Positions 21,601 to 28,946 are shown, numbered from the stretch's first letter. The stretch is 31,792 nt of DNA from JBAZWV01 sp964393325 (GCA_964393325.1 CAYMTE010000012.1:1-31792), one strand, 5' to 3'. Notes: generated by a model from the sequence alone, not told the origin. Translations and numbers: made by a program.

Positions 21601-22346
21601 AGCCGCTTCTTCATCTGTGACAAAATTTCTTCAAGCGTCGCGAGATCCACCGCACCTTGCACACGATACCCGTTCACGAAAAATGTTGGCGTCCCGCGAA
21701 CGCCTGCCGCCGTACCATCTTCAATCGATGCGCGAATTCCGGTTTCAGGCGCTCGCGACGCCACGCACGCGTCATACGCCGCAAGATCTGTACCAACCGT
21801 TTCTGCGGTCGTACGAAACATTGCTGGTCCAAGAGAATCCTGTGCGGCGTAGAGAAGGTCATGATATCTCCAATATCGTTCCGCATTTCCCTGCGCGAAC
21901 ACGCATCGTGCCGCAATTGCGGCATTCATCGCTTGATCATGAATGGATTCCAACGGAAAATCTCGAACGATAAGGAGCACATCATTCGCATGGCGTGACA
22001 TGAAGGCACGAATCTCCGGTGCAGACTTCCGACAGAACGGACATTCATAATCTAAAAACTCTACGATGCGAATCTTCGCCGAGGGGTTCCCCAACATCGG
22101 ATCCGTTCCCTTTGATTCCACGCGAGACGCGTCCACGTTCGTCAACGGAACCTGTGAAAGCAATTTCGTCACACTCACTTCGCGTTCGCGAGCGGTGAAC
22201 GGATTCGGTTTTCCAGACCGGATATCCCCAGCGTATCGAACGACCTCAATCGCAAACAATATGAGCCCAATACACACGAGAATGCCAAAGAATGCGCCGA
22301 CAGCGGCCCATGGATGACGTGCGATACGACGAAGAACGTCTTGCAT
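21597..22346 (-). CDS. DsbA-family thiol:disulfide oxidoreductase, membrane-anchored
   Basis: A 249-aa protein with one N-terminal membrane helix (about 14-35) and an outward thioredoxin-fold domain. The active site is CPFC (102-105) in FLDYECPFCRKSAP, and the cis-proline motif is RGTPTFFVNG with Pro220. A second Cys pair (Cys148 and Cys193) may form a structural disulfide. The insertion and the motif FPLESIHDQAMNAA are typical of BdbD/DsbA-like proteins of the DSBA (thioredoxin_4) type. It probably oxidises exported cysteines, and its direct target is likely the Cys-rich protein encoded 4 nt into its end. The start lies about 7 nt past a TATACT box, suggesting a leaderless transcript. Confidence 0.9.
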   Translation of the reverse strand: MQDVLRRIARHPWAAVGAFFGILVCIGLILFAIEVVRYAGDIRSGKPNPFTAREREVSVTKLLSQVPLTNVDASRVESKGTDPMLGNPSAKIRIVEFLDYECPFCRKSAPEIRAFMSRHANDVLLIVRDFPLESIHDQAMNAAIAARCVFAQGNAERYWRYHDLLYAAQDSLGPAMFRTTAETVGTDLAAYDACVASRAPETGIRASIEDGTAAGVRGTPTFFVNGYRVQGAVDLATLEEILSQMKKRL

Positions 22347-22374
22347 TGACGAAAGTATATCATTCCGCTACCTT
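22346..22374 (+). promoter_or_regulatory. Promoter of secG
   Basis: TTGACG (22346-22351), a 17-bp spacer ending ATTCCGC, then TACCTT (22369-22374). It overlaps the start codon and promoter of the divergent DsbA-like gene. Confidence 0.6.
22354..22359 (-). promoter_or_regulatory. -10 box of the DsbA-like/Cys-rich operon
   Basis: TATACT on the minus strand, 7 nt before the ATG at 22346. No convincing -35 is present. The box lies within the spacer of the secG promoter, so the two promoters are interlocked. Confidence 0.45.
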
Positions 22375-22385
22375 CAATGACACGT

Positions 22386-22607
22386 ATGCGTACGATTTTA
22401 CTTCCCCTTATCCAGATTCTTCTGGCAATTCTGCTTACAGCAGCCATTCTCCTCCAACAGCGCGGAACCGGTCTCGGAAGCGCATTTGGCGGCGAAGGCA
22501 ATGTATTCCGAACAAAACGCGGGATCGAAAAAGGCCTCTTTTACGCAACCATTGGTCTTGCGGTCCTCTTTTTCGCAAGCGCAATCCTGAACGTCGCGCT
22601 CGCCTAA
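22386..22607 (+). CDS. secG: Protein translocase subunit SecG
   Basis: A 73-aa membrane protein of the SecYEG export channel. It has two helices (about 3-22 and 49-70) joined by the family-typical Gly-rich loop RGTGLGSAFGGEGNVF and RGIEKGLF. It is of normal length. Two ATG codons are in frame, at 22377 and 22386. The first lies only two bases after the -10 box and would be upstream of the expected transcription start, so 22386 is chosen. The peptide-binding protein gene follows after 6 nt. Confidence 0.9.
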   Translation: MRTILLPLIQILLAILLTAAILLQQRGTGLGSAFGGEGNVFRTKRGIEKGLFYATIGLAVLFFASAILNVALA

Positions 22608-22613
22608 ATCCAC

Positions 22614-24467
22614 ATGAACACCCTCGCTGCACGCTTCCGAGCGCTCATTCGTCGGGTGTTTTTTTGGCTCCCATCCGCACAGCCATCCGAAGAACACGCG
22701 CCCGACATCGGGCACGACCACGCACTTCTCTTGGCCGTCACACACCCGCGACGCGTTCCGACGTTTCGGCAACTTCGATATGGCATTCAAACCATCCTCT
22801 CCGATCGCGAACGCCGGACACTATTCATCGCCGCGCTTGTCTTTATTAGCGCCTGTGGAACCGCAACATTTTTCCTTGTCCGCGAACGAACCATCTTCGT
22901 CCCTGTTGTTGGCGGAAGCCTGACAGAAGGCGTCGTCGGCGAACCGAAACACGTCAATCCAATCGATGCTCCTGCGAATGACGTAGATCGCGACATCGTC
23001 TCTCTCGTGTATTCCGGCCTCTTCCGCATGGATGGCGGCGTCGTCGTCCCAGATCTTGCAGAATCCTATACCTGGTCGGAGGATGGAAAAACGCTCACCG
23101 TCACACTTCGCAGTGACGCGCGATTTCACAATGGCGATACGGTAACGGCTGACGACGTGCAATTTACGATCGACAGTATTCAGGACCCCGCACGATCCGC
23201 ACCGATCGCGCCATTGTTCCGCGGCATAAAAGCGATCGCGACAGATGCGCGAACAATTCAGTTCGTCCTAGAACAACCAGACGTCAACCTTCTTCATACG
23301 CTCACTATCGGCATTCTTCCGTCAAATATTTGGAGCGACATCCCCGCCGCAAACGCACGACTTGCAGATATTAATTTAAAACCGATCGGATCCGGTCCGT
23401 ATCGATTTAAGTCATTCACACGAGATAGTCGCGGCGTTCTTCGAACATTTACACTGGAACGATCTACGACCTACTACGGCGTCGCTCCGTATATCAAAAC
23501 AATCACATTCCAGTTATATCCTGATCGGAAGCAAGCAGAAGACGCGCTCAAGGCAGACTTGATCGATGCGCTCGCGTTCTCAAATCTCTTGGATGGGCAC
23601 CGAGAATCTACGCGATGGAACCGTCTTGATCTTGAGCTTCCACAAGAAACGATCGCGTTCTTTAACGTGAAGCGAAAAATGGTTTCCGACGAACGCGTCC
23701 GACGCGCGCTTGGATCTACGATTGATCGACAAGAAGTCGTTGACGCGTGGAGTGATCATGCCGCACCTGTTACCGGTCCATATCCCTATACGGCACCCTC
23801 CTCGTCTGCCATGACACTTGATGATGGACGTGCGCTCCTGGAAACCGCTGGATGGACACTTGCGGATGGATCCTCTATCCGCACGCTCAAATCCACTTCC
23901 AAACCCAAAACAGGATCCGCAACATCTACTGCAACAACGGCTTCGTCCACGGAATTCGCTCTCACGATCGCAACATCAGAACAGCCTGAACTCGTCGCAA
24001 TTGCAGAACTCCTCAAACGACGATGGTCTCTCCTAGGCGCAAAAGTAACCGTCGAATCCCTTCCGATCGAAGAGCTTCTTCGTCGCGCAACACGATCCCG
24101 CGACGCGGACGTCATCGTGACGAACGTTCTTCTTGACGACAAACAAGATCTCTTCCCCTTCTGGTGGAGTGGGCAAGCCGCTGACCGCGGACTCAATATT
24201 TCCAATCTCGCAGATAGAGACCTGGACGCAGCACTTGAAGCGACACATGCCGCGACGTCAACATCCGCACTCGACGCCGCACGTTCGCGCGTAGACGCGC
24301 TCATCACACGAGCGACGCCTGCCGTATTTCTTGTTCGCCCGTTCGCCGCATATCTCGTTAGTAAACGCATTCACGGCGTAAGCACCGACGTAATCGTTAG
24401 TCGTCCCGCGGATCGATTTACGGATCTCAAAAACTGGTACATCAAGAGCGGATGGCGCTGGAAATAA
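22614..24467 (+). CDS. ABC-type peptide-binding protein (SBP_bac_5 family), membrane-anchored
   Basis: A 617-aa extracellular solute-binding protein of the OppA/DppA family, which captures peptides for an ABC importer. A cytoplasmic N-terminal tail of about 68 residues precedes one membrane helix (69-89). The binding domain begins with GGSLTEGVVGEPKHVNP and contains the family block LAESYTWSEDGKTLTVTL, RFHNGDTVTADDV, then LKPIGSGPYRF. It is anchored by a helix rather than a lipid. A Ser/Thr-rich insert (about 425-445) interrupts the C-terminal lobe. The start at 22614 is 6 nt after secG and has no SD site. No permease or ATPase genes are present here. Confidence 0.9.
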   Translation: MNTLAARFRALIRRVFFWLPSAQPSEEHAPDIGHDHALLLAVTHPRRVPTFRQLRYGIQTILSDRERRTLFIAALVFISACGTATFFLVRERTIFVPVVGGSLTEGVVGEPKHVNPIDAPANDVDRDIVSLVYSGLFRMDGGVVVPDLAESYTWSEDGKTLTVTLRSDARFHNGDTVTADDVQFTIDSIQDPARSAPIAPLFRGIKAIATDARTIQFVLEQPDVNLLHTLTIGILPSNIWSDIPAANARLADINLKPIGSGPYRFKSFTRDSRGVLRTFTLERSTTYYGVAPYIKTITFQLYPDRKQAEDALKADLIDALAFSNLLDGHRESTRWNRLDLELPQETIAFFNVKRKMVSDERVRRALGSTIDRQEVVDAWSDHAAPVTGPYPYTAPSSSAMTLDDGRALLETAGWTLADGSSIRTLKSTSKPKTGSATSTATTASSTEFALTIATSEQPELVAIAELLKRRWSLLGAKVTVESLPIEELLRRATRSRDADVIVTNVLLDDKQDLFPFWWSGQAADRGLNISNLADRDLDAALEATHAATSTSALDAARSRVDALITRATPAVFLVRPFAAYLVSKRIHGVSTDVIVSRPADRFTDLKNWYIKSGWRWK

Positions 24468-24569
24468 AGAGGCGGGCCGAATGATGAATGTCGAGTTTTG
24501 ACAAACGTCTTTTTTATCGGCATCATCGGCGCACGCGTTCTTTTTTTACATCGTTAGAGAACAGATGAC

Positions 24570-24656
24570 GGGCGAGTGGCGGAATTGGTAGACGCACTGG
24601 TTTCAGGTACCAGCGGGGGCAACCCCATGAGAGTTCGATTCTCTCCCCGCCCACCA
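24570..24656 (+). tRNA. tRNA-Leu (anticodon CAG)
   Basis: A class II tRNA with a long variable arm. The acceptor arms GGGCGAG and CCCGCCC pair at six of seven positions (one A-C mismatch at the sixth pair). The anticodon stem CTGGT/ACCAG encloses TTCAGGT with CAG at 34-36. The T arm is GAGAG-TTCGATT-CTCTC and CCA is encoded. A TTGACA box lies at 24498-24503 without a good -10; the sequence from 24468 to 24569 otherwise holds no clear gene. Confidence 0.94.
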
Positions 24657-24717
24657 TTTGTTCTTTACATGCACGATCTTGTATCAGACACCCCTTCTTG
24701 TGTATCGAGGAGGATTC

Positions 24718-25404
24718 ATGGATCCATTACTCACGAATATCGCAATCGCGCTATACACATGCGGAGCCGTCAAAGACTACCGCATGAGTGAAAACGGACT
24801 CGGATTCACGCTAGATATTCACCGCGAACAGCCACATGCTCCCCGTTCGCCGTTCTACGTGAGTTTACGTACCGCTTCTCATCCCGAAAAACCCGGTCCG
24901 ATCACCGCGGAGCTCCTGAAAGATATTGGACAGGCGCTGTATCAACGCCTGGTCGCCGCAAAGCTTCCGTACGATCGGATCGTCGGTATCCCTCGAGCAG
25001 GCGAGACTCTTGCAAAAGCGCTCTACGACGCGCACCCGAAAAAGACGCGGACGTCCGTCCTCTCGCTTCGCAAGGATTCACGACGAGAAGGCGCGCGTTT
25101 CGAACAGGTCGTTCTCGGTGACTACACCTTCAAAGACCGTGTTCTTCTCGTCGACGATCTCGTGAGCTTCGGAGGATCCAAAAGCGAAGCAGCGGGACTC
25201 CTTCGAAAAACGTTCCGCTTCGTCGTCGATAACTGCCTCGTCGTGATAGATCGGCGTCCGTTCCGCCTCCGAACAGAGACGATCGCCGGGTTGAATATTC
25301 ACGCACTGTTCAAGATCGAAGAGCTCATCGAGCTCTATCGCGAGCGCCAGATGCTCTCCGACGACGTCGCGAACCGTATTCAGGAATATCTGCAAACGGC
25401 ATAG
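24718..25404 (+). CDS. pyrE: Orotate phosphoribosyltransferase-like protein
   Basis: A 228-aa phosphoribosyltransferase that would join orotate and PRPP to form OMP in pyrimidine synthesis. The N-terminal part matches OPRT (LYTCGAVKDYRM, then SPFYVSLRTA). The PRPP loop is VLLVDDLVSFGGSK (142-155). The mobile catalytic loop is RKDSRREG (118-125). Compared with the Salmonella loop RKEAKDHGE, the second Lys is Arg and the His is Glu, so activity or base specificity could differ. The start at 24718 has a near-perfect SD (GAGGAGG, 4-nt gap). It begins 61 nt after tRNA-Leu with no clear promoter between, so the two may share a transcript. It ends at an intrinsic terminator. Confidence 0.82.
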   Translation: MDPLLTNIAIALYTCGAVKDYRMSENGLGFTLDIHREQPHAPRSPFYVSLRTASHPEKPGPITAELLKDIGQALYQRLVAAKLPYDRIVGIPRAGETLAKALYDAHPKKTRTSVLSLRKDSRREGARFEQVVLGDYTFKDRVLLVDDLVSFGGSKSEAAGLLRKTFRFVVDNCLVVIDRRPFRLRTETIAGLNIHALFKIEELIELYRERQMLSDDVANRIQEYLQTA

Positions 25405-25420
25405 CGACAGAGCCTCATTT

Positions 25421-25443
25421 CCCTCACAACCGTGAGGGTTTTT
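25421..25443 (+). terminator. Terminator after the OPRT-like gene
   Basis: A perfect 7-bp stem CCCTCAC/GTGAGGG with a 4-nt loop, followed by TTTTT. Confidence 0.9.
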
Positions 25444-25487
25444 CATTCGTCCGTGCCCATATGACCAGCGGCCTCAAGTATCCACAA

Positions 25488-25516
25488 TTGACAGTTTTCC
25501 CTCTTTCCCCTATACT
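25488..25516 (+). promoter_or_regulatory. Promoter of the RNase J gene
   Basis: A perfect -35 TTGACA (25488-25493), a 17-bp spacer, then TATACT (25511-25516). It is the closest match to the bacterial consensus in the window. Confidence 0.8.
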
Positions 25517-25522
25517 ATTTTG

Positions 25523-25650
25523 CGTCATTCACTATCGTTTCTGGTTTACTGATAACCCATCGGAAAACTCCAACGGTCGTGAAACAATGAAAGATCTCTC
25601 CCTGATGAGGGTCTTCGTGTTCGCAAAAAACCGAAAATTGTATTTGAATT
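25523..25650 (+). promoter_or_regulatory. Long 5' leader of the RNase J mRNA
   Basis: About 128 nt lie between the expected transcription start and the ATG, far more than for other genes here. The leader contains a short stem CCCT-GATG-AGGG near 25601 and a 25-codon frame (25587-25664) that overlaps the start of the RNase J gene. Autoregulation, as known for other RNases, is possible but unproven. Confidence 0.4.
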
Positions 25651-27723
25651 ATGGATTTTTTTAGTGGAACAAACGGCTCCTCGTCCACGGGACATGGAGC
25701 ACATTCCCCGTCTTCCGGAGCACCAAAAGGCGGTGGATATCGAGGAGGCAAACGCTTCCGCGGTGCACACAAAGGACCGAATCGTCCCCCGACAGCTCAT
25801 CGCGAGCCACAGGACGCGACGTCTATTATCGCAAAAGCCGTCAAGCAAGCCTCGTTAAAGGAAGGCTTTGCGAAAGAAGAAGCCGCCCAAAAACCGGCTC
25901 CGGCTTCGCGTACCGAACGCGAGGGCGGCAAAAAGAAACGTCGCTTTGATCGTGGGGGCGGTGGCGGCGCATTCCAGCGCCAGGCACGCATGCACACCTA
26001 CAAGCACAAGCCGTATCTCAAAACCGGAACGGACGCAGACACGCTTGCAGGAAAGGGCGACGAACGACTTCGCGTCACCGTACTCGGCGGCAATGAAGAA
26101 GTCGGTCGCAACATGTCGATGCTCGAATACGGGAACGACATTCTTCTCATTGACATGGGACTTCAATTCCCGGATGAAGACATGCCTGGCGTGGACTACA
26201 TCATTCCGAATACCTCATGTCTGAAGGGAAAGGAAAAGAATATCCGCGGCGTGATCATTACACACGCGCACTACGACCACATTGGTGGCATCCCCCACCT
26301 CATGCCTCGTCTTGGCAATCCGCCGCTCTTCGCCACGGATCTGACCTGCGGCATCATCAAAAAGCGTCAGGAAGATCATCGTGACGCACCGCCGCTCAAC
26401 CTCCACGTTGTGAAGCATGACGACGTTCTGCAGTTGGGAAGTTTCAAAGTTGAATTCTTTGGCGTCGCGCACTCGGTTCCGAGCTCCATGGGCGTCATCG
26501 TTGACACGCCATGCGGCATCATCGTCCACACGGGTGACTTTAAGCTCGACGCGGCACCGGGAGCGCAGTCCGTCCAGGAAACCGAAAAGATGATCAAGCT
26601 CGGCGAGCGCAACGTGCTCGCGCTCATGATCGACTCGACGAATGCGACAAAAACCGGACGCCAACTTGCAGAATCTACCATCCAGCACAACATCGACGAG
26701 ATCATTGCAAACGCAAAGGGCAAAATCATCATCGGAACGTTCGCGTCCATGATCGCCCGTGTGCAGCAGATCATTCTCGCATGTGAACGCGCCGGACGAA
26801 AAGTCGCCGTAGAAGGATTCTCCATGCGATCTAACATCATGATCGCGCAGGAGCTCGGCTACATGAAAATTCAGAAAGGCACGCTCATCGAAACGAAACG
26901 CATTAACGACTATCCGCCGGATAAGGTAGCGGTGGTCTGTACCGGCGCACAGGGAGAAGAACGCGCGGTGCTTATGCGTATCGCAAACCGCGAACATCCG
27001 TTCATCGAAATTGAACCGGGTGACACGATCGTGTTCTCGTCATCCGTCATTCCGGGCAATGAACGCTCCGTGCAACGCGTCAAGGACACGCTGTATCGCG
27101 AAGGCGCGAACGTTGTTCATTACCAAATGATGGACGTCCACGCGGGTGGTCACGCACAACAGGATGACCTCGTGGAGACGCATCAGATGATCAAACCGAA
27201 ATATCTCATTCCGATCGAAGGTCACTACTCCTTCCTCGTTGAGCACGCGAAGGCCGCCGTCAAAGCCGGCTTCAACAAAGACAACATCATGATCGCGGAC
27301 AACGGCCAGGTCATGGAATTCGACAAGCAACGCAATGGCCGCCTCACGAACCAAAAAGTTCCGACGGATTACGTCTTCGTGGACGGGCTTGGCGTCGGAG
27401 ATACGAATCACGTCGTGCTTCGTGATCGGCAGGAACTTGCTGGCGACGGCATCGTGATCGTTGTCGCGGTCGTCAATCATCGCTCCGGAAAACTCTTACA
27501 TCTGCCCGACATCATTTCACGCGGATTCGTGTACATGAAAGACCAGCAAGAGCTGATCCATCTCGCACGTAAGAAAGTCGCGGACGTGTTGAAGCGGCAG
27601 GAAGGCCCGGGTCCGGTCGACATGGGCGACATCAAAGATAAAATTCGCGATGAACTCGGCGAATACCTCTTTCACAAAACCCAACTTCGTCCGATGGTCC
27701 TTCCGATTATCGTGGAAGTGTAA
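25651..27723 (+). CDS. rnj: Ribonuclease J with long disordered N-terminal extension
   Basis: A 690-aa metallo-beta-lactamase/beta-CASP ribonuclease (5'-3' exonuclease and endonuclease) that matures and degrades RNA. The catalytic domain starts near residue 140 (LRVTVLGGNEEVGRNM) and has the metal site HAHYDH (205-210), later VAHSVPSS, HTGDFKLD, and the beta-CASP parts IGTFASMIARVQQI and HAGGHA. Ordinary RNase J is about 555 aa. The extra 138 residues are low-complexity, rich in Gly, Lys and Arg (RGGKRFRG, GGKKKRRFDRGGGGG), and probably bind RNA or partners. No SD site precedes the ATG, so start choice rests on the first Met in frame after the leader. The gene is monocistronic between a promoter and a terminator. 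Confidence 0.93.
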   Translation: MDFFSGTNGSSSTGHGAHSPSSGAPKGGGYRGGKRFRGAHKGPNRPPTAHREPQDATSIIAKAVKQASLKEGFAKEEAAQKPAPASRTEREGGKKKRRFDRGGGGGAFQRQARMHTYKHKPYLKTGTDADTLAGKGDERLRVTVLGGNEEVGRNMSMLEYGNDILLIDMGLQFPDEDMPGVDYIIPNTSCLKGKEKNIRGVIITHAHYDHIGGIPHLMPRLGNPPLFATDLTCGIIKKRQEDHRDAPPLNLHVVKHDDVLQLGSFKVEFFGVAHSVPSSMGVIVDTPCGIIVHTGDFKLDAAPGAQSVQETEKMIKLGERNVLALMIDSTNATKTGRQLAESTIQHNIDEIIANAKGKIIIGTFASMIARVQQIILACERAGRKVAVEGFSMRSNIMIAQELGYMKIQKGTLIETKRINDYPPDKVAVVCTGAQGEERAVLMRIANREHPFIEIEPGDTIVFSSSVIPGNERSVQRVKDTLYREGANVVHYQMMDVHAGGHAQQDDLVETHQMIKPKYLIPIEGHYSFLVEHAKAAVKAGFNKDNIMIADNGQVMEFDKQRNGRLTNQKVPTDYVFVDGLGVGDTNHVVLRDRQELAGDGIVIVVAVVNHRSGKLLHLPDIISRGFVYMKDQQELIHLARKKVADVLKRQEGPGPVDMGDIKDKIRDELGEYLFHKTQLRPMVLPIIVEV

Positions 27724-27733
27724 GTTGAGAATC

Positions 27734-27768
27734 AAAAAACCGGCAGATGCGTTCTGTCGGTTTTTTTT
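27734..27768 (+). terminator. Terminator after the RNase J gene
   Basis: AACCGGCAG pairs imperfectly with CTGTCGGTT around a short loop, with an A tract before and eight Ts after. Confidence 0.88.
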
Positions 27769-27774
27769 AATTCC

Positions 27775-27873
27775 TTCATATCAATCTGCCAGACCGTCTC
27801 CGCATGGAGGCGTCTCGGGAGAGAGTTCCAAGAACCATCTCCACGCTGAGACTATCTGGCAAATTGGTATGAA
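27775..27873. repeat. Long palindrome at left edge of the accessory array
   Basis: Two 26-nt arms (27775-27800 and 27848-27873) are inverted copies with 21 or 22 of 26 positions matching, around a 47-nt loop. The outermost bases TTCATA/TATGAA also occur at the outer part of the other unit-boundary palindromes. It separates the terminator of the RNase J gene from the array. Confidence 0.75.
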
Positions 27874-27925
27874 GAGGGAAGGATAAGACGTGCGATCTTA
27901 CCCTTCCCGAAGTTTGAGTGTAGAA
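27866..27925 (-). repeat. Half copy of the 111-bp intergenic element (hairpin 1 part)
   Basis: This stretch matches the second half of the elements at 28284-28394 and 28836-28946, including the complete 13-bp hairpin GGGAAGGGTAAGA/TCTTATCCTTCCC with loop TCGCACG on the minus strand. It lies downstream of the 73-aa gene. Confidence 0.9.
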
Positions 27926-27939
27926 ACGAATTGTTTTTC

Positions 27940-27965
27940 ATCACGTCACTCGCGAGCGACGTGAT
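27940..27965. repeat. Palindrome downstream of the 73-aa gene
   Basis: A 26-bp near-perfect palindrome built from ATCACGTC and GACGTGAT around CACTCGCGAGCG, with one mismatched pair. Read leftward, it lies about 30 nt after the stop codon of the 73-aa gene, between an AGGAG/CTCCT hairpin and the repeated hairpin element. Confidence 0.8.
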
Positions 27966-27994
27966 ATAAGGAGTCATTTCATCTCCTAATACCC

Positions 27995-28216
27995 TCACCT
28001 ATCCTTGTTCGGAGGCGTCGGATCAATCTCCGGCATCAACATCCTCCAGTCGACGGCTCTAGATCCATTCATTCCCATGCTCCCCTCCCCCAAGGGGATA
28101 TCCCTCTCCTCCGCGCCAGCGGCGCGGAGCCACTCAGCCGCCTTCTCGGCGGTTGAGAACAGAAAAACTTGGTCGAGATCGCTCTCGAGCTCGACGTGAA
28201 TGATGATGAGAATCAT
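27995..28216 (-). CDS. Hypothetical protein, 73 aa (array gene C)
   Basis: No family recognised. The start at 28216 has a strong SD (AAAGGAG, 5-nt gap). The product opens with a beta-strand-like MILIIIHVELESDLDQVFLF, then a helix STAEKAAEWLRAAG, and ends in an acidic, Pro-rich tail. This order resembles small alpha/beta proteins, but no motif points to a function. It is the last gene of the leftward array. Its 3' flank carries three structures in a row: an AGGAG/CTCCT stem, a 26-bp palindrome and the repeated 13-bp hairpin. Confidence 0.72.
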   Translation of the reverse strand: MILIIIHVELESDLDQVFLFSTAEKAAEWLRAAGAEERDIPLGEGSMGMNGSRAVDWRMLMPEIDPTPPNKDR

Positions 28217-28283
28217 GCTAACTCCTTTTTATGAGGCACTTCTCCTCCACCAATCCACCGCAACATGCGCTGGCGTAGTTTTG

Positions 28284-28394
28284 GTTCTTCGCTCCTCGTA
28301 TGAATGTCCGAGGACAGATATCTTCGGACATTCGTATGAAGAGGGAAAGATAAGACGTGCGATCTTACCCTTCCCGAAGTTTGAGTGTAGACAG
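28284..28394 (-). repeat. 111-bp intergenic element, copy 2
   Basis: It differs from copy 3 (28836-28946) at three of 111 positions. Read on the minus strand it contains hairpin 1 (28375-28343; 13-bp stem with two G-U pairs, loop TCGCACG), then a boundary palindrome (28343-28292; 21-nt arms), then the conserved string CGAGGAGCGAAGAAC. It lies between the 104-aa and 73-aa genes. Confidence 0.93.
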
Positions 28395-28452
28395 CCACTA
28401 CATGCCGTGCAGGCATAAGGTGGATTCGAGTAAGCAGAGCCCCCTTCTTCAG
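28395..28452 (-). repeat. Two hairpins at the end of the 104-aa gene
   Basis: On the minus strand, GAGCCC/GGGCTC overlaps the stop codon, and ATGCC/GGCAT with loop TGCAC (extended outward by CCAC/GTGG) follows. They resemble terminator stems but have no T-tract. Confidence 0.55.
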
Positions 28453-28763
28453 GGCTCCTCGTACCTAAGCTCAATAAGGATCGTGAGGTTCTCCTCGCGG
28501 AATACTAGACTCCGCGAGTACTCACCATACAGATCCTCTTCTCCCCCTTTGGGGAAGCTGCCGGGCCATGGCCTTCGTACGATCCCGGGATCGTACTGAA
28601 CCACCTCATAGGTGGTTCCCTCCAAGTCTTGATAATGCGCCTTGGTTTCAAGGCGCAGCTCTAGCCAGTCCTCGACAGGACCGTGTGCTAGAGCCTTTTC
28701 AAACGTCCCCGCGTCTACCTCGACGCGGAGCTGTCGCTCCCCCAAAAGGGACAAGATGCTCAT
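28449..28763 (-). CDS. Hypothetical protein, 104 aa (array gene B)
   Basis: No family recognised. The start at 28763 follows GGAGG by about 9 nt. The protein begins with MSILSLLGERQLRVEVDAG, then a segment DWLELRLETKAHYQDLEG, a Tyr-rich middle, and ends with a strand ENLTILIELRYEEP. It is acidic, without signal peptide or membrane helix. A 71-nt leader almost identical to that of the 829-aa gene precedes it, and a copy of the 111-bp element lies on each side. The shared leader suggests joint control with the 829-aa gene. Confidence 0.7.
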   Translation of the reverse strand: MSILSLLGERQLRVEVDAGTFEKALAHGPVEDWLELRLETKAHYQDLEGTTYEVVQYDPGIVRRPWPGSFPKGGEEDLYGEYSRSLVFREENLTILIELRYEEP

Positions 28764-28779
28764 GGCGCAAACCTCCACC

Positions 28780-28850
28780 GAGTCGCTTCTCTTTTTTTGC
28801 GTCGTTCGGATTTTCCACCGATTGATCACATAAAAGTTCTTCGCTCCTCG
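28780..28850 (-). promoter_or_regulatory. Conserved 71-nt leader of the 104-aa gene
   Basis: It matches 31591-31661 (leader of the 829-aa gene) with only a few differences, although the genes are unrelated. On the minus strand it runs from CGAGGAGCGAAGAAC through a minimal start-stop ATGTGA, a TCGG/CCGA stem and a purine-rich GAGAAGCGACTC. It may be a promoter, an operator or an RNA control element. Confidence 0.7.
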
Positions 28851-28946
28851 TATGAACATCCGAGGACAGATATCTTCGGACATTCGTATGAAGAGGGAAG
28901 GATAAGACGTGCGATCTTACCCTTCCCGAAGTTTGAGTGTAGACAG
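28836..28946 (-). repeat. 111-bp intergenic element, copy 3
   Basis: Same structure as copy 2. Of the three differing positions, the one in hairpin 1 (A/G on the + strand) turns a G-U pair into a G-C pair in leftward RNA, so the stem is kept. It lies between the 829-aa and 104-aa genes; its end forms part of the leader. Confidence 0.93.

Noticed and set aside
24498..24526. Promoter TTGACA with CATCAT for tRNA-Leu
   Set aside because: The -35 is perfect, but the -10 at 17 bp is poor and lies over 40 nt before the tRNA. I could not decide on it, so no feature was called.
25587..25664. Upstream 25-codon frame in the RNase J leader as a real peptide gene
   Set aside because: It has no ribosome binding site and the overlap with the RNase J start can be chance. 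It is kept only as a note on the leader.
27866..28946. CRISPR array
   Set aside because: The repeats are about 60-111 bp, only two to three in number, and separated by whole genes rather than short unique spacers. No cas gene is present.
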